Shown here: piece after piece, positions 48,343 to 57,383 of the stretch
Position numbering within the stretch: the stretch's first letter is position 1
How the letters are laid out: each line of letters begins with the position of its first letter
Source: Thiobacter sp. AK1
GTDB taxonomy: Bacteria; Pseudomonadota; Gammaproteobacteria; Burkholderiales; Thiobacteraceae
Direction: 5' to 3'
DNA: 64,000 bases
Assembly: GCF_039822265.1 (NCBI RefSeq)
Contig: NZ_JBAJEX010000001.1
Span: 310,001 to 374,000, forward strand
Position numbers and translations under genes: made by a program
The notes under the pieces: generated by a model
The model's input: only the letters and a program-made list of their open reading frames with translations
Told to the model about the DNA's origin: nothing
Databases searched by the model: none

Positions 48343-49506
48343 ATGCAGTCTGGACCCCGCGAGATCATCACCCCTTTCCGTCCCATTCCCCTGGAAGTGC
48401 CGGAGGGCATGAAGCCCAACGAGTTCTTCAACAGCACCGAGAACCTCAATGATCTGGTGCACAACAACGGCCTGCTGCGCAACCCAGAGGACCTGCTCCT
48501 CTACCGCAAGGCCCTGGGGCACAGCAACGTGTTCGACGCCTCCATCATCTACAACACATCGCAGCGCATCCTCGACCCTCTGGGACGGCCGGTACGCCGT
48601 ACCCAGGTGCCGGATCCGGTAAAGCACATCTGGAACCGCATGAACCAGATCCTCATCGAGTACATGCTGGAACGCTATCCCGACCCGGCGCGGCATCTGG
48701 TGCTGGCGGGCGAAGCCAGCCTGGACGCTACCTGGCCCCTCACCTCGCCCGGCGTGCCTTCCATCCGCATGCTGCACAATCATTTCATCGTGTTCGACAA
48801 GCAGGTGCTGGCAGAAGCGCCTCTGGCCGATCCCGAGAATCCCAACCTCACCGATGGCGGGCAACATTCCCTGTTCCAGGCCTATATGCGCGATGTGTAC
48901 CGGGCTTTTTTCAGCGAGCTGGACTTCCACCTGCTCAAGCCCTGCGAGGACAGCGCCTGTCGCCTCGCCCTGACCGGGTATCCCCAAGGCCTACCCAGCT
49001 GGCAGGTGAGCGGCGGTGCCGCGGCGCTGCGCGAAGTGGCGTTCTGGAAGGACTATGACACGCTGCTCAAAGGCTTCCTGGATTTCTATCGCACCTTCTT
49101 CGGCCAGGTCTCCACGCGCAATTCGCCGCCTCCGCGCGACCTCTACTTCCCGCAACTGGTGGAAGAGAAGTTGCTGTTCAACAACGACTTCCTGCGCACC
49201 GCCAAGATGGTGCGCGACCGCTGCATCCGCGACGCGAAATATGCGAATTCCATCCGCTGGCAGCCGGCCTTCAAACAGCTCATCTATCGCAACGATCAGG
49301 GCGATCTGGTCGTCACCATCAGCCAGAACTCCATCGGCAACGCCATCACCGAGCTATTGGGGGTGGTGGTCAAGCGCGTGCCGGACGCGCAAGCCTACGC
49401 CCGCTTCGAACCGCATCTGATCGAACAGTTGCTGGACGTGCGCCGCCGCCTGGTGGAAGCCGACCTGGGCGAGCCCATCCCCACCCCCCACTGGGGCACG
49501 GACTGA
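48343..49506 (+). CDS. Uncharacterised 387-residue protein
   Basis: I do not recognise this protein. It is soluble with no signal peptide, full of aromatic and charged residues. A notable segment is RMLHNHFIVFDKQVL (about residue 145), which loosely recalls the histidine strand of HIT/nucleotidyl-transferase proteins but lacks a full H-x-H-x-H. Other conserved-looking blocks are IPLEVPEGMKPNEFFNSTEN, SIIYNTSQRILDPLG and ISQNSIGNAITELLGVVV. It is followed after 85 bases by three more small genes that probably share its transcript. Confidence 0.75.
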   Translation: MQSGPREIITPFRPIPLEVPEGMKPNEFFNSTENLNDLVHNNGLLRNPEDLLLYRKALGHSNVFDASIIYNTSQRILDPLGRPVRRTQVPDPVKHIWNRMNQILIEYMLERYPDPARHLVLAGEASLDATWPLTSPGVPSIRMLHNHFIVFDKQVLAEAPLADPENPNLTDGGQHSLFQAYMRDVYRAFFSELDFHLLKPCEDSACRLALTGYPQGLPSWQVSGGAAALREVAFWKDYDTLLKGFLDFYRTFFGQVSTRNSPPPRDLYFPQLVEEKLLFNNDFLRTAKMVRDRCIRDAKYANSIRWQPAFKQLIYRNDQGDLVVTISQNSIGNAITELLGVVVKRVPDAQAYARFEPHLIEQLLDVRRRLVEADLGEPIPTPHWGTD

Positions 49507-49591
49507 GGCCCAGCAACCCCACCGTCAGCAAGGCTGCTATATTGCCAAGAGGCGGGCCCGTCGACCCGCCACGGCTTGACGAGGAACCATC

Positions 49592-50092
49592 ATGATTCGA
49601 AATCCCCTGGACATCTCCACCCTGGTTTCGCCCCGGCTGTCCGCCCTGCTGGAAAAGCTGGTCAACGATCCCAATGCGGATGAGCCGCCTACCCTGGCCA
49701 CCGCCCGTGACTTTCTCATGGGCCTGCTGCCCCCTTCCTTCACCGAGGCGGAGCGGCTACACCATTTCGACGTAAGCGAGTCGCTGCTCGACGAGCTCAA
49801 CACGCTGATCGAGGAATATGGGCCGGACGCGCCCGCCGCGGACTTCGTACGCGCTACCGCCAGCGAAGCCTTGTCCCGCGTCATCGAGACGGTCATCAAC
49901 GACGAGAATCGGGAAAGTCCGCCCACCCTGGAAACTGTGCGTGAGGCCATCGTGGACGGCATCGGCGCGCGCCTGGTGGGGGAAGGCGTGCTGGACGAGG
50001 ATGAAGACGAGGGCCTGCTGGAGGAAATCGATGGGTTGATCGACGAATACGGGCCCGACGCCCTGGCCGAGAATTTCGTGCGTTACGAATAG
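49592..50092 (+). CDS. Uncharacterised acidic protein with an internal duplication
   Basis: A 166-residue, strongly acidic protein made of two similar halves. PPTLATARDFL...LLDELNTLIEEYGPDAPAADFVR in the first half matches PPTLETVREAI...LLEEIDGLIDEYGPDALAENFVR in the second. Each half is about 75 residues and helical. No named family is recognised. A ribosome site (gaggaa) precedes the ATG, and the next gene starts 9 bases after the stop. Confidence 0.8.
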   Translation: MIRNPLDISTLVSPRLSALLEKLVNDPNADEPPTLATARDFLMGLLPPSFTEAERLHHFDVSESLLDELNTLIEEYGPDAPAADFVRATASEALSRVIETVINDENRESPPTLETVREAIVDGIGARLVGEGVLDEDEDEGLLEEIDGLIDEYGPDALAENFVRYE

Positions 50093-50101
50093 GAGGACGC
50101 C

Positions 50102-50443
50102 ATGCCGCAAACCCTGAAGGGCCTTGAGCCGCCCCCCGCCGGCGTCACCTGGCGCGGCCTGCCCCTGGAGGTACGCGAGGCGATGATCCGCGAGGCCGCC
50201 TATTACCTGGCAAAGCAGCGCGGCTTCGCCCCAGGCCGGGAGCTGGACGACTGGCTCGCCGCGGAGGCAGCCATCGACCGCGATTTCCCCTGCGGACCCG
50301 CACCGGACGCACCCATCCAGCAAAGTAGCGTGCTTAGCCCCGGCGTGGACGATGCCCTCAAGCGTATCGTGCGCCAACATCCCGCGAAGGCCATCCCCGA
50401 AGTGGAAGGCATTGAGCCGGAACTCGCCCCAAGCCGCGAGTGA
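50102..50443 (+). CDS. DUF2934-like small protein
   Basis: A 113-residue protein whose segment REAMIREAAYYLAKQRGFAPGRELDDWLAAEAAID matches the DUF2934 pattern (IRERAYELWEARGRPEGHDLEDWLEAE-like). Family function is unknown. The remaining C-terminal half is unassigned. It lies between the duplicated acidic protein and the PRPP-synthetase-like gene and is probably co-transcribed. Confidence 0.8.
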   Translation: MPQTLKGLEPPPAGVTWRGLPLEVREAMIREAAYYLAKQRGFAPGRELDDWLAAEAAIDRDFPCGPAPDAPIQQSSVLSPGVDDALKRIVRQHPAKAIPEVEGIEPELAPSRE

Positions 50444-50453
50444 GGTCCTGCGC

Positions 50454-50493
50454 CCTCTCCATGACCGCGAGTGAACCGCTGCTGTTCGCACCC
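50454..50493. repeat. 40-bp tandem repeat, copy 1
   Basis: Identical to 50526-50565, offset 72 bases. It contains an ATG (50461) and the first codons (MTASEPLLFAP) of the following enzyme, so the gene has two in-frame candidate starts encoding the same peptide. Confidence 0.95.
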
Positions 50494-50525
50494 GACGCTC
50501 TCGCTGTCCTTCCTGCGCGACAACG

Positions 50526-50565
50526 CCTCTCCATGACCGCGAGTGAACCGCTGCTGTTCGCACCC
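50526..50565. repeat. 40-bp tandem repeat, copy 2
   Basis: The second exact copy, containing the ATG at 50533. The 72-base offset is a multiple of three, so the reading frame is kept between the two copies. Confidence 0.95.
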
Positions 50566-51537
50566 CAGGCCGGCCGTGGACTGGGCGAAGCGGTGGCCCA
50601 GCAATTGGGCCTCGAGCTCGCACCCCTGGAGGAACGCGCCTTCGAGGACGGCGAGCACAAGAGCCGTCCCCTCACCAGCGTGCGGGGCCGGGACACCTAC
50701 CTGGTGCAGTCCCTGCACGGAGACGGCGCCGGCAGCGTCAACGATCGGTTGGTGCGCCTGCTGTTTCTGATCCAGAATCTCAAGGATCAGGGCGCGGCGC
50801 GGGTGACGGCAGTCCTGCCCTATCTGGCCTACGCGCGCAAAGACCGGCGCACCCAGCCGCGCGATCCGGTGAACACGCGTACCCTGGCGCAGCTATTCGA
50901 GGCCGTGGGCACTGACCGCGTGCTGACCCTCGACGTGCACAATCTTGCCGCCTACCAGAATGCTTTCCGCATCCCCGCTGAGCATCTCGAGGCCCGTCCC
51001 CTTCTCGCCCGTTATCTCGCACCCCAGCTTGCCGGCGAAGAGGTGGTGGTGGTCTCGCCGGACGTGGGCGGAGCCAAGCGCGCTGAAGCCCTGCGGCAAA
51101 CCCTCGGCCGGCTGCTGGCGCGCCCGGTAGGCAGCGCCTTCCTGGAAAAATACCGCGCCCACGGTGAAGTATGGGGCGAGGCCGTGGTGGGCGACGTGGC
51201 TGGGCGCACCGCCCTGATCGCAGACGATCTGGTGGCAAGCGGCGACACCCTGGCGCGGGCCGCCCGGGCTTGCCGGGCGCACGGTGCGCGGCGCATCCTC
51301 GCCGCCGCCACTCATGGGGTGTTCAGCCCCAGCGCTGCCGAAAGCCTAGCCGAGCCCGCCCTGGAACGCCTCATCATCACGGACAGCGTGTGGCCGCCAC
51401 GATCTCTGCCGCCAGCAGTCGCCACCAAACTCACCGTGCTGGAAATCGCACCTCTGCTGGCCGAAGCCATCCGACGCCTACATGTGGGAGGCTCGCTGGC
51501 AGCCCTGCTGGAACCAAGCCCCGCCCGGTATGCCTGA
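50533..51537 (+). CDS. Ribose-phosphate pyrophosphokinase-like protein
   Basis: A 334-residue PRPP-synthetase-like enzyme. PYLAYARKDRRTQPRDPVNTRTLAQLFE is the catalytic flexible loop, VVSPDVGGAKRAEALRQ the ribose-phosphate site region and ALIADDLVASGDTLARAA the PRPP-type loop. A duplicated upstream start (ATG 50461) would add 24 residues repeating MTASEPLLFAP. It diverges from housekeeping PrsA (FxxGExxV and KRR-type motifs differ), so it is probably an accessory phosphoribosyl-pyrophosphate enzyme tied to the preceding unknown genes. Confidence 0.85.
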   Translation: MTASEPLLFAPQAGRGLGEAVAQQLGLELAPLEERAFEDGEHKSRPLTSVRGRDTYLVQSLHGDGAGSVNDRLVRLLFLIQNLKDQGAARVTAVLPYLAYARKDRRTQPRDPVNTRTLAQLFEAVGTDRVLTLDVHNLAAYQNAFRIPAEHLEARPLLARYLAPQLAGEEVVVVSPDVGGAKRAEALRQTLGRLLARPVGSAFLEKYRAHGEVWGEAVVGDVAGRTALIADDLVASGDTLARAARACRAHGARRILAAATHGVFSPSAAESLAEPALERLIITDSVWPPRSLPPAVATKLTVLEIAPLLAEAIRRLHVGGSLAALLEPSPARYA

Positions 51538-51805
51538 TGCGGCCACAGCGCCCTTGCAGCCGAGTTCCACGACGCGAATTTTGGCCAGCACAGCTTTAGC
51601 CGCCGCTTCATGCGCAAACGGGCCGGTTGCAGGCCAAGGAGCCGCAGCACGCTTCTTAACCCGCTGCCCTTGGCTTGCACGCCACGCCCTCCAGCGCCGC
51701 CCGCGGGCAGCCGTCGCGCTTCTTTCTCTCAGCTAAGATACCGTGCTGGTCCACGCGCCGCATTGGCGATGCTGTCATGCTCAGAAACCGAAAGGGGTAA
51801 AAAAC

Positions 51806-52372
51806 ATGCTTCAATTGCTGTCCTCGATCATTCTTGTGGGAGCCGTGATGATCTGGCCATTTACCGCCCACGCAACCGATACCCAAGCGGGTAGCGCCTA
51901 CGATTACAGCTTCACCACCCTCATTGGCAACAAACCCCTGCCGCTGGCGCAGTACAAGGGCAAAGTACTGCTGGTGGTGAACACCGCTTCGCAGTGCGGC
52001 TTCACGCCGCAATACAAGGGTCTGGAAGCCCTGTACGAAAAATACCGCGCCCGCGGCCTCGTGGTAATCGGGGTGCCCAGCAACGACTTCGGCAGCCAGG
52101 AGCCGGGTAGCAGCGAGCAGATCGCCAACTTTTGCCAGGTGAACTACGGCGTGAGCTTCCCCATGGCGGCGAAGGTCCATGTGAAAGGCGACGAGGCCCA
52201 TCCCTTCTATCAGTGGGCACGGGAACGCTTCGGCTTGGCGGGCGCACCCAAATGGAACTTCCACAAATATCTGGTGGGTCCCGATGGCAGGCTGGTGGAT
52301 TATTTCCACTCCACCACCGAGCCAGAATCGCCGCGCCTCATAAAGGCCATCGAAGCAGTCCTGCCGCGCTGA
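51806..52372 (+). CDS. Secreted glutathione peroxidase-like protein
   Basis: A 188-residue thioredoxin-fold peroxidase. The N-terminus is a signal peptide (LLSSIILVGAVMIWPFTAHAT), unusual as most bacterial GPx are cytoplasmic. Catalytic residues are Cys in VVNTASQCGFTPQYKGL and Trp/Asn in PKWNFHKYLV; FPMAAKVHVKG is family-typical. A resolving Cys may be that in IANFCQVNYG. The 51538-51805 gap before it and the 218 bases after it hold no recognisable gene. Confidence 0.9.
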   Translation: MLQLLSSIILVGAVMIWPFTAHATDTQAGSAYDYSFTTLIGNKPLPLAQYKGKVLLVVNTASQCGFTPQYKGLEALYEKYRARGLVVIGVPSNDFGSQEPGSSEQIANFCQVNYGVSFPMAAKVHVKGDEAHPFYQWARERFGLAGAPKWNFHKYLVGPDGRLVDYFHSTTEPESPRLIKAIEAVLPR

Positions 52373-52590
52373 TTGGGGATGCCTGAGCGGTGTGTAACAG
52401 TGTGGACAGAATCCCGGCCGATGGTGAGGAGAAGACCAAGCCATGACTGAAGCAAACTGCCCCCACCTGGGTAGCGGCTGATAGCCTTATCGCCCCCCTG
52501 CCTGGCCTTTTTCCCGCGGCCGCAACGGGGTGAAACCCCACGCATCGCTCAAGGGTCGAAACGTTCCCGGCCAGCGAGGAGGAAACTGCC

Positions 52591-52941
52591 ATGCAAGATG
52601 CACGCCCCTACGCCTACGTCCTGGTTTTCATTGGCCTTGCGGCTGCAACCTGGGCCGCGCTCTTGCCCCATTACGATGCGGGCTTTCACCTCTATACCAG
52701 CATCCTAGTAGGACTTGCGTTGCCCTTCGTGGCCTATTTCAGCCTCAGCGAGCGCCTGCGGCCAGGCTGGTTGCTGGCCACCGGGCTCGTGATCACGGGC
52801 CTCACCCTCGGCTACGTAATCGCGCTGCGGGGCCTGGCGGCGGAACCGGCACGGGCGCTCTCGGCCTATGCCATCCCGCTGGTGGTCGCTGCCGTGCTGC
52901 TGCCCCTGGCCTATGGGCTGGGGAAACTTCGGGAGCCGTGA
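52591..52941 (+). CDS. Small four-helix membrane protein
   Basis: A 116-residue protein, nearly all hydrophobic, with about four membrane helices (YVLVFIGLAAATWAALL; ILVGLALPFVAYFSL; WLLATGLVITGLTLGYVIAL; IPLVVAAVLLPLAYGLG). I do not recognise a family. A ribosome site (gaggagg) precedes the ATG. It lies 105 bases before the ThDP enzyme and could belong to that cluster. Confidence 0.7.
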   Translation: MQDARPYAYVLVFIGLAAATWAALLPHYDAGFHLYTSILVGLALPFVAYFSLSERLRPGWLLATGLVITGLTLGYVIALRGLAAEPARALSAYAIPLVVAAVLLPLAYGLGKLREP

Positions 52942-53046
52942 AGCAGTACGCGCTGGGCTTCTTGTGCGGGTTTCCTTGGCGATGGAAGCCCATTATCCTA
53001 TCGCAGGTGCGGGTTTCCTGCCCTGACTGCTGGCGCTCCTTACCCG

Positions 53047-54708
53047 ATGCAAATACCGGTCGCCGAACTCATTGTCCGTTTCATGGAGCGTCTAGGCATT
53101 CGCCGCATCTTCGGCCTGCCGGGCTCCCACATCCTCCCCGTTTACGACGCCCTCCGCACCTTAAGCATCCGCACTGTTCTGGCCAAACACGAGCAGGCGG
53201 CGGCCTTCATGGCCATGGGCCATGCGCGCGCCACGGGCGGCATCGGTGCCTGCATCACCACCGCCGGCCCAGGCGCCACCAACCTGGTCACCGCCATCGC
53301 CAGTGCCTACGCGGACCGCCTGCCCATCCTCGCCATCACCGGCGAAGCGCCCACCCATATTTTTGGCCGCGGCGGCTTGCAAGAAAGCTCGGGTGAGGGC
53401 GGCAGCGTGGACCAGGTGGCTCTGTTCGCCGGCATCACGCGCTATCACCGCCTGGTGGAGCGCACCGACTATCTCGCCAACGTGCTGATCCAGGCAGCCA
53501 AGTGCCTGCTTTCAGACACACCCGGCCCGGTGGTGTTGAGCCTGCCCTTCAACGTCCAGAAGGAAAGTGTGGAAGCCACGCTGCTAGACGAGATCGCCTT
53601 TTTTCGCGCGGCGCGTGCCTGCCCGGCCACGCCCGAGGACGTGCGCAGAAGCGTGGCTCTGCTCGCCCGGTCGCGTCGGCCTATGATCGTGGCCGGCCAT
53701 GGCGTGATCCGCGCCCGTGCGTGCGCCACCCTGACGCGACTGGCGCAGCGGTTGCACATCCCAGTGGCCACCAGCCTGAAGGCCAAAGGCGCCATGGATG
53801 AACGTTCACCCTGGGCGCTGGGGAGCCTGGGTGTGACCTCGGCAGGGCACGCCCTGCGCTACCTGAAAGAAGAGGCCGACCTGGTGCTGGTGCTGGGTGC
53901 TAGCTTCAACGAACGCACCAGCTACGTCTGGGACCGGGGCCTGCTCGCCGGCAAGACCCTCATCCAGGTGGACAATGACACCCAGCAACTGGAGAAGGTA
54001 TTTCGTGCCGACCTCGCGATCCATGCCGATCTGGCAGCCTATCTCGAGGCGCTGGACCACGCGACGCACCACCTGCCACCACGGGAGACGGTAGACGTCC
54101 CGGCCTTTATCGCCGCCAATGAGCGGCGCCTTAATGCCAGCGGCGAGGCCGTGTTCGATGCCCGCTTCGAGCACGTGCGCGCCTTCTTCGTTTGGCTGGA
54201 ACAAAAGTTTCCGCAAGGGCTGGTGCTATTCGACGACAACATCGTGTTCGCCCAAAGCTTTTACCGAGTCTCCGGAAAGGACCATTTCCACCCCAATACC
54301 GGTATTTCCTCGCTGGGGCACGCCATTCCCGCCGCCATCGGCGCCGGTTTCGCGCTCAACAAACCTCTGTTCGCGCTGATCGGCGACGGCGGCTTCCATA
54401 TGTGCGCCATGGAGCTGATGACCGCCGTGCACTACGGCATTCCCCTCAATGTGGTGCTGTTTAGCAACGGCACCATGGGGCTCATCCGCAAGAACCAGCA
54501 ACATCTCTACGGCGGGCGCTTCATCGACTGCGACTTTCCCAATCCGGATTTCGCGCTGCTCGCCCGAGCCTTCGGCATCCGCCACTCTAAGCTGGCATCT
54601 GCCGACGATCTCGCGCATCTCGACGAGCTGGATTTCCAGGGTGGCATCAACCTCATCGAGATCCCCGTGGCACGCGACGCCTATCCCAACTACGCCTCGC
54701 GACGCTAG
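53047..54708 (+). CDS. Thiamine-diphosphate enzyme, acetolactate-synthase-like
   Basis: A 553-residue ThDP-dependent decarboxylase/carboligase. The catalytic Glu is in LAKHEQAAAFMAMGHARATG, the central domain in TSLKAKGAMDERSPWALGSLGV and the ThDP motif is GDGGFHMCAMELMTAVHY...N. SSGEGGSVDQVALFAGITRYH resembles acetolactate synthase. No small regulatory subunit (ilvH) is adjacent; instead a glycosyltransferase-like gene follows 5 bases later, so a role in a specialised pathway is more likely than branched amino acid synthesis. Confidence 0.85.
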   Translation: MQIPVAELIVRFMERLGIRRIFGLPGSHILPVYDALRTLSIRTVLAKHEQAAAFMAMGHARATGGIGACITTAGPGATNLVTAIASAYADRLPILAITGEAPTHIFGRGGLQESSGEGGSVDQVALFAGITRYHRLVERTDYLANVLIQAAKCLLSDTPGPVVLSLPFNVQKESVEATLLDEIAFFRAARACPATPEDVRRSVALLARSRRPMIVAGHGVIRARACATLTRLAQRLHIPVATSLKAKGAMDERSPWALGSLGVTSAGHALRYLKEEADLVLVLGASFNERTSYVWDRGLLAGKTLIQVDNDTQQLEKVFRADLAIHADLAAYLEALDHATHHLPPRETVDVPAFIAANERRLNASGEAVFDARFEHVRAFFVWLEQKFPQGLVLFDDNIVFAQSFYRVSGKDHFHPNTGISSLGHAIPAAIGAGFALNKPLFALIGDGGFHMCAMELMTAVHYGIPLNVVLFSNGTMGLIRKNQQHLYGGRFIDCDFPNPDFALLARAFGIRHSKLASADDLAHLDELDFQGGINLIEIPVARDAYPNYASRR

Positions 54709-54713
54709 CGCCC

Positions 54714-56522
54714 ATGCAAGCACCGAAGACTACCGCACTCGCCGCCTGCGTGGCCCGGCATGGAGCAGCCATCCCAGCGCTTACCGACATCGGCCGGCGA
54801 CTTGCGATCCTGGGGGAGGCATCCACCACCCCGCTGCTTGCCCTCTACGAGTCGGCGCAAGCCTTGCTGGAGCGGGCGATGTGGTCGCGACCTCAGGCAT
54901 TCGATGTCCTGTGTGCGGATTACGAAGCCCTATTCCGGGAACAGGAACATTTGATCGCGGCCCTAGGCGAGGATCATCGCCACGCCTTCCTCATCGGCAT
55001 TCCGGTGGCAGACCGCCCCGGCCACCTGCGCGCTTGTCTCGAAAGCATCCTGCAAGTCTGCCGACGCTACGACTACGGCGGCCGGCGCGACGGCCAGTGG
55101 CAACGCATCCAAGTGGTGGTGGGGGAAGACAGCCGGGAGCCGGCCCATCGCCACGCACATCGAGAACTGGTGGCAGCCTACCGTGCCCAGGGACTGCGCG
55201 TGCATTACCTGGATTTCGACGAGCAATACGCGCTGCTCGAAGCCCTGCCCGCGTCCCTGCGCGCGCGCCTTGCGCGGCTACTCACGGATCAGCCCCTCGA
55301 GCGTTTCCATCACAAGGGCCAGGCCGCCAACCGGAACCTCCTCTATCTCAAATTCCGCGAGCTCACCGACAGGCCCGAGCACACGCTCTACGCACTGCTG
55401 GACAGCGACCAGTCACTCTACGTCAACCGCAGCACGCCAGACGCACGCGAGACGGTGCATGCGCCACCCTATTTCCACCTTTGGGACCGCATCTTCCGTC
55501 AGTCCGACATCTTGCTTCTCAGTGGCAAGATGGTGGGCGACCCGCCCGTGTCGCCAGCGGTGATGGCGGTGAATTTCCTGGATGACGTGATCGCCTTCTT
55601 CACGCGCCTTTCCGGCCTCGCCCCGGAGGAAGCCTGCCGCTTCCACGGCGGCGTCCAGGCCCCCGACGCGGCCTACCACGATCTGGCCGGGCTATTCGGC
55701 TTCACGCCGCCGGCGCACAGTTTCGATTATTCCTGCCGTCTCGCGGGTCGCCACGACCATCGTGCCTGTCTCACTGACTTCGCGCAGCGCCTCAACCGCT
55801 TCTTCCACGGCGAACACCTCACCCGTCGTACCTGGTTCCACTACGGCGATGGTTATGAAATGCTGCGGCCGGCACGCACCGTCTATCCCGGCAATTACGT
55901 GGCGCGCCATGCAGGGCTACGTTACGTCATCCCTTTCGGCCACCTGCGCCTGCGCATGTCGGGCCCAACCGCGGGTCGCCTGATCGCCGCCGAGATCGGC
56001 GCCCGCTTCGCCACTTGCAACCTGCCCAACCTGCACCAGCGGGGCGGTGGCGAGGACGATTTCCGCCCCGGCGTCGAAGAACACGCAGGTCGTATCGACC
56101 TCGCGGATGAATTCGAGCGCCAGTTCTTCGGCGACCTGATGCTGTTCTCGGCAGAGGCGCTGGTGCGAATCGATGACGTGCGCCAACCCTTCGCACCGGA
56201 AACGGTGCGCGCAGTCGTGGCAGACACGGAAGCGAAACTGCTGGCCCTCTACGCAGAAAAACACGCCGCCCTTCGCGAACGCCGCCTCGCCCTCAAGGCG
56301 CTCGTCTTCGATGCTCGCCACTGGTGGCGGCATGCGCCTGCGCTGGGCGAGGTGCGCCGCTTCCTCGACAATCTGCAACACAACTTCGGCGACAGCGCCC
56401 GCGGCTGGCTCGCCATCCAGTCAGCCGAACACCGCGCGCGCCGGGCGAGTCAGATCATCGATGCCCTAGTGCGCTATCGCGCCGAGCGCGACGCCTGGGA
56501 CAGCCTGTTTGACGTTGCCTGA
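54714..56522 (+). CDS. Unfamiliar GT-A-like glycosyltransferase
   Basis: A 602-residue protein without signal peptide or membrane helices. Residues about 80-250 look like a GT-A nucleotide-sugar domain: FLIGIPVADRPGHLRACLESIL, VVVGEDSRE, GQAANRNLLYLKF and a D-x-D in LYALLDSDQSLYV. The rest, including FHGGVQAPDAAYHDLAGLFGF and WFHYGDGYEMLRPARTVYPGNYV, matches no family I know. It starts 5 bases after the ThDP enzyme and converges with a sulfotransferase gene 10 bases past its end. The glycosyltransferase call is inference from motifs. Confidence 0.65.
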   Translation: MQAPKTTALAACVARHGAAIPALTDIGRRLAILGEASTTPLLALYESAQALLERAMWSRPQAFDVLCADYEALFREQEHLIAALGEDHRHAFLIGIPVADRPGHLRACLESILQVCRRYDYGGRRDGQWQRIQVVVGEDSREPAHRHAHRELVAAYRAQGLRVHYLDFDEQYALLEALPASLRARLARLLTDQPLERFHHKGQAANRNLLYLKFRELTDRPEHTLYALLDSDQSLYVNRSTPDARETVHAPPYFHLWDRIFRQSDILLLSGKMVGDPPVSPAVMAVNFLDDVIAFFTRLSGLAPEEACRFHGGVQAPDAAYHDLAGLFGFTPPAHSFDYSCRLAGRHDHRACLTDFAQRLNRFFHGEHLTRRTWFHYGDGYEMLRPARTVYPGNYVARHAGLRYVIPFGHLRLRMSGPTAGRLIAAEIGARFATCNLPNLHQRGGGEDDFRPGVEEHAGRIDLADEFERQFFGDLMLFSAEALVRIDDVRQPFAPETVRAVVADTEAKLLALYAEKHAALRERRLALKALVFDARHWWRHAPALGEVRRFLDNLQHNFGDSARGWLAIQSAEHRARRASQIIDALVRYRAERDAWDSLFDVA

Positions 56523-56532
56523 GACGAGCACG

Positions 56533-57264
56533 TCAGCCGCCCAGCACCACCCACGCAGCATGGGTGACGAGCACCGTGCGGCAGGCGTCGAAGGCAACCT
56601 GTGCTTCATGGAGGAGCGGTGTGGGCAATGCGACCTCGGCGTGGTCGTGGAGCGTGCGCTCGATGCGGCCACTGCGGATGCGCGGTGAGGAATCGCCGGC
56701 GCCCGGCTGACCCGTGAGGGAAAAGAGGCGATATTCCTCCCGCAAAGGGCTAGAAAGTTCCAGCCAGAGACCAAGCTGCGCCAGCAACGCCTCCGGTGCA
56801 ACTTGCCACAAGTCCGCGTCGAAATAGCCGTAGCGGCCCGCCTGTTCCTGGGCAAAGCGCGCCAGCGTAGCCAGGCGCGCCCGATAGTAGGCCGCGGCCT
56901 GCTCCGGCTGGGCATAGCACTCGTAGCCCTTACGCCCGGCGAATAGTCGCACGATGCTAGCCAAGGTGGCAGCAGGGCGGCGCAGGCAGATGATGATCTT
57001 GAGATCCCGCTCGGCCAGCCGTTCCGGCAGCAGCCGGTATGCGTCGTGCAGGAGCTTATCGAACAGGAAACGGCTGCCTGGCTTGAGCCCTTCCTGGCGG
57101 GCCAGCGTCTCCCGCTGGTGGTCCAGGTCGGACGCCGCCTCATAGCTTTGGTGCAGCTCGTAATAGCCATTGATCTCCGGGTGCGAGCCCAGGACGTGCC
57201 CAGTCAGGCTGGTAAAGGCACGCATGTGGCTGAGCAGAAAGATGCGCCCGAAACGATCCGACAT
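56533..57264 (-). CDS. Sulfotransferase family protein
   Basis: A 243-residue P-loop protein of the PAPS-dependent sulfotransferase type. The N-terminal FLLSHMRAFTSLTGHVLGSHPEINGYYELH takes the place of the 5'-phosphosulfate loop, and IIICLRRPAATLASIVRLF that of the 3'-phosphate site (R-x-P-x-x-x-x-x-S). It would sulfate a hydroxyl of a glycan or small molecule. ATG 57264 (MSDRFGRIF) is the best start. It faces the glycosyltransferase gene and could act on the same product. Confidence 0.75.
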   Translation of the reverse strand: MSDRFGRIFLLSHMRAFTSLTGHVLGSHPEINGYYELHQSYEAASDLDHQRETLARQEGLKPGSRFLFDKLLHDAYRLLPERLAERDLKIIICLRRPAATLASIVRLFAGRKGYECYAQPEQAAAYYRARLATLARFAQEQAGRYGYFDADLWQVAPEALLAQLGLWLELSSPLREEYRLFSLTGQPGAGDSSPRIRSGRIERTLHDHAEVALPTPLLHEAQVAFDACRTVLVTHAAWVVLGG

Positions 57265-57383
57265 GGCAGAATTGTCCCTCAAATCCCGGTGCACGGCGGA
57301 AAGTCAAGCCAGCGCTGCGAAAGCCACCCGTGCCAGCAATCTAGGCCTTGTTCTCCCCGCGCCCAGCATGTCCGGAGTGAACC

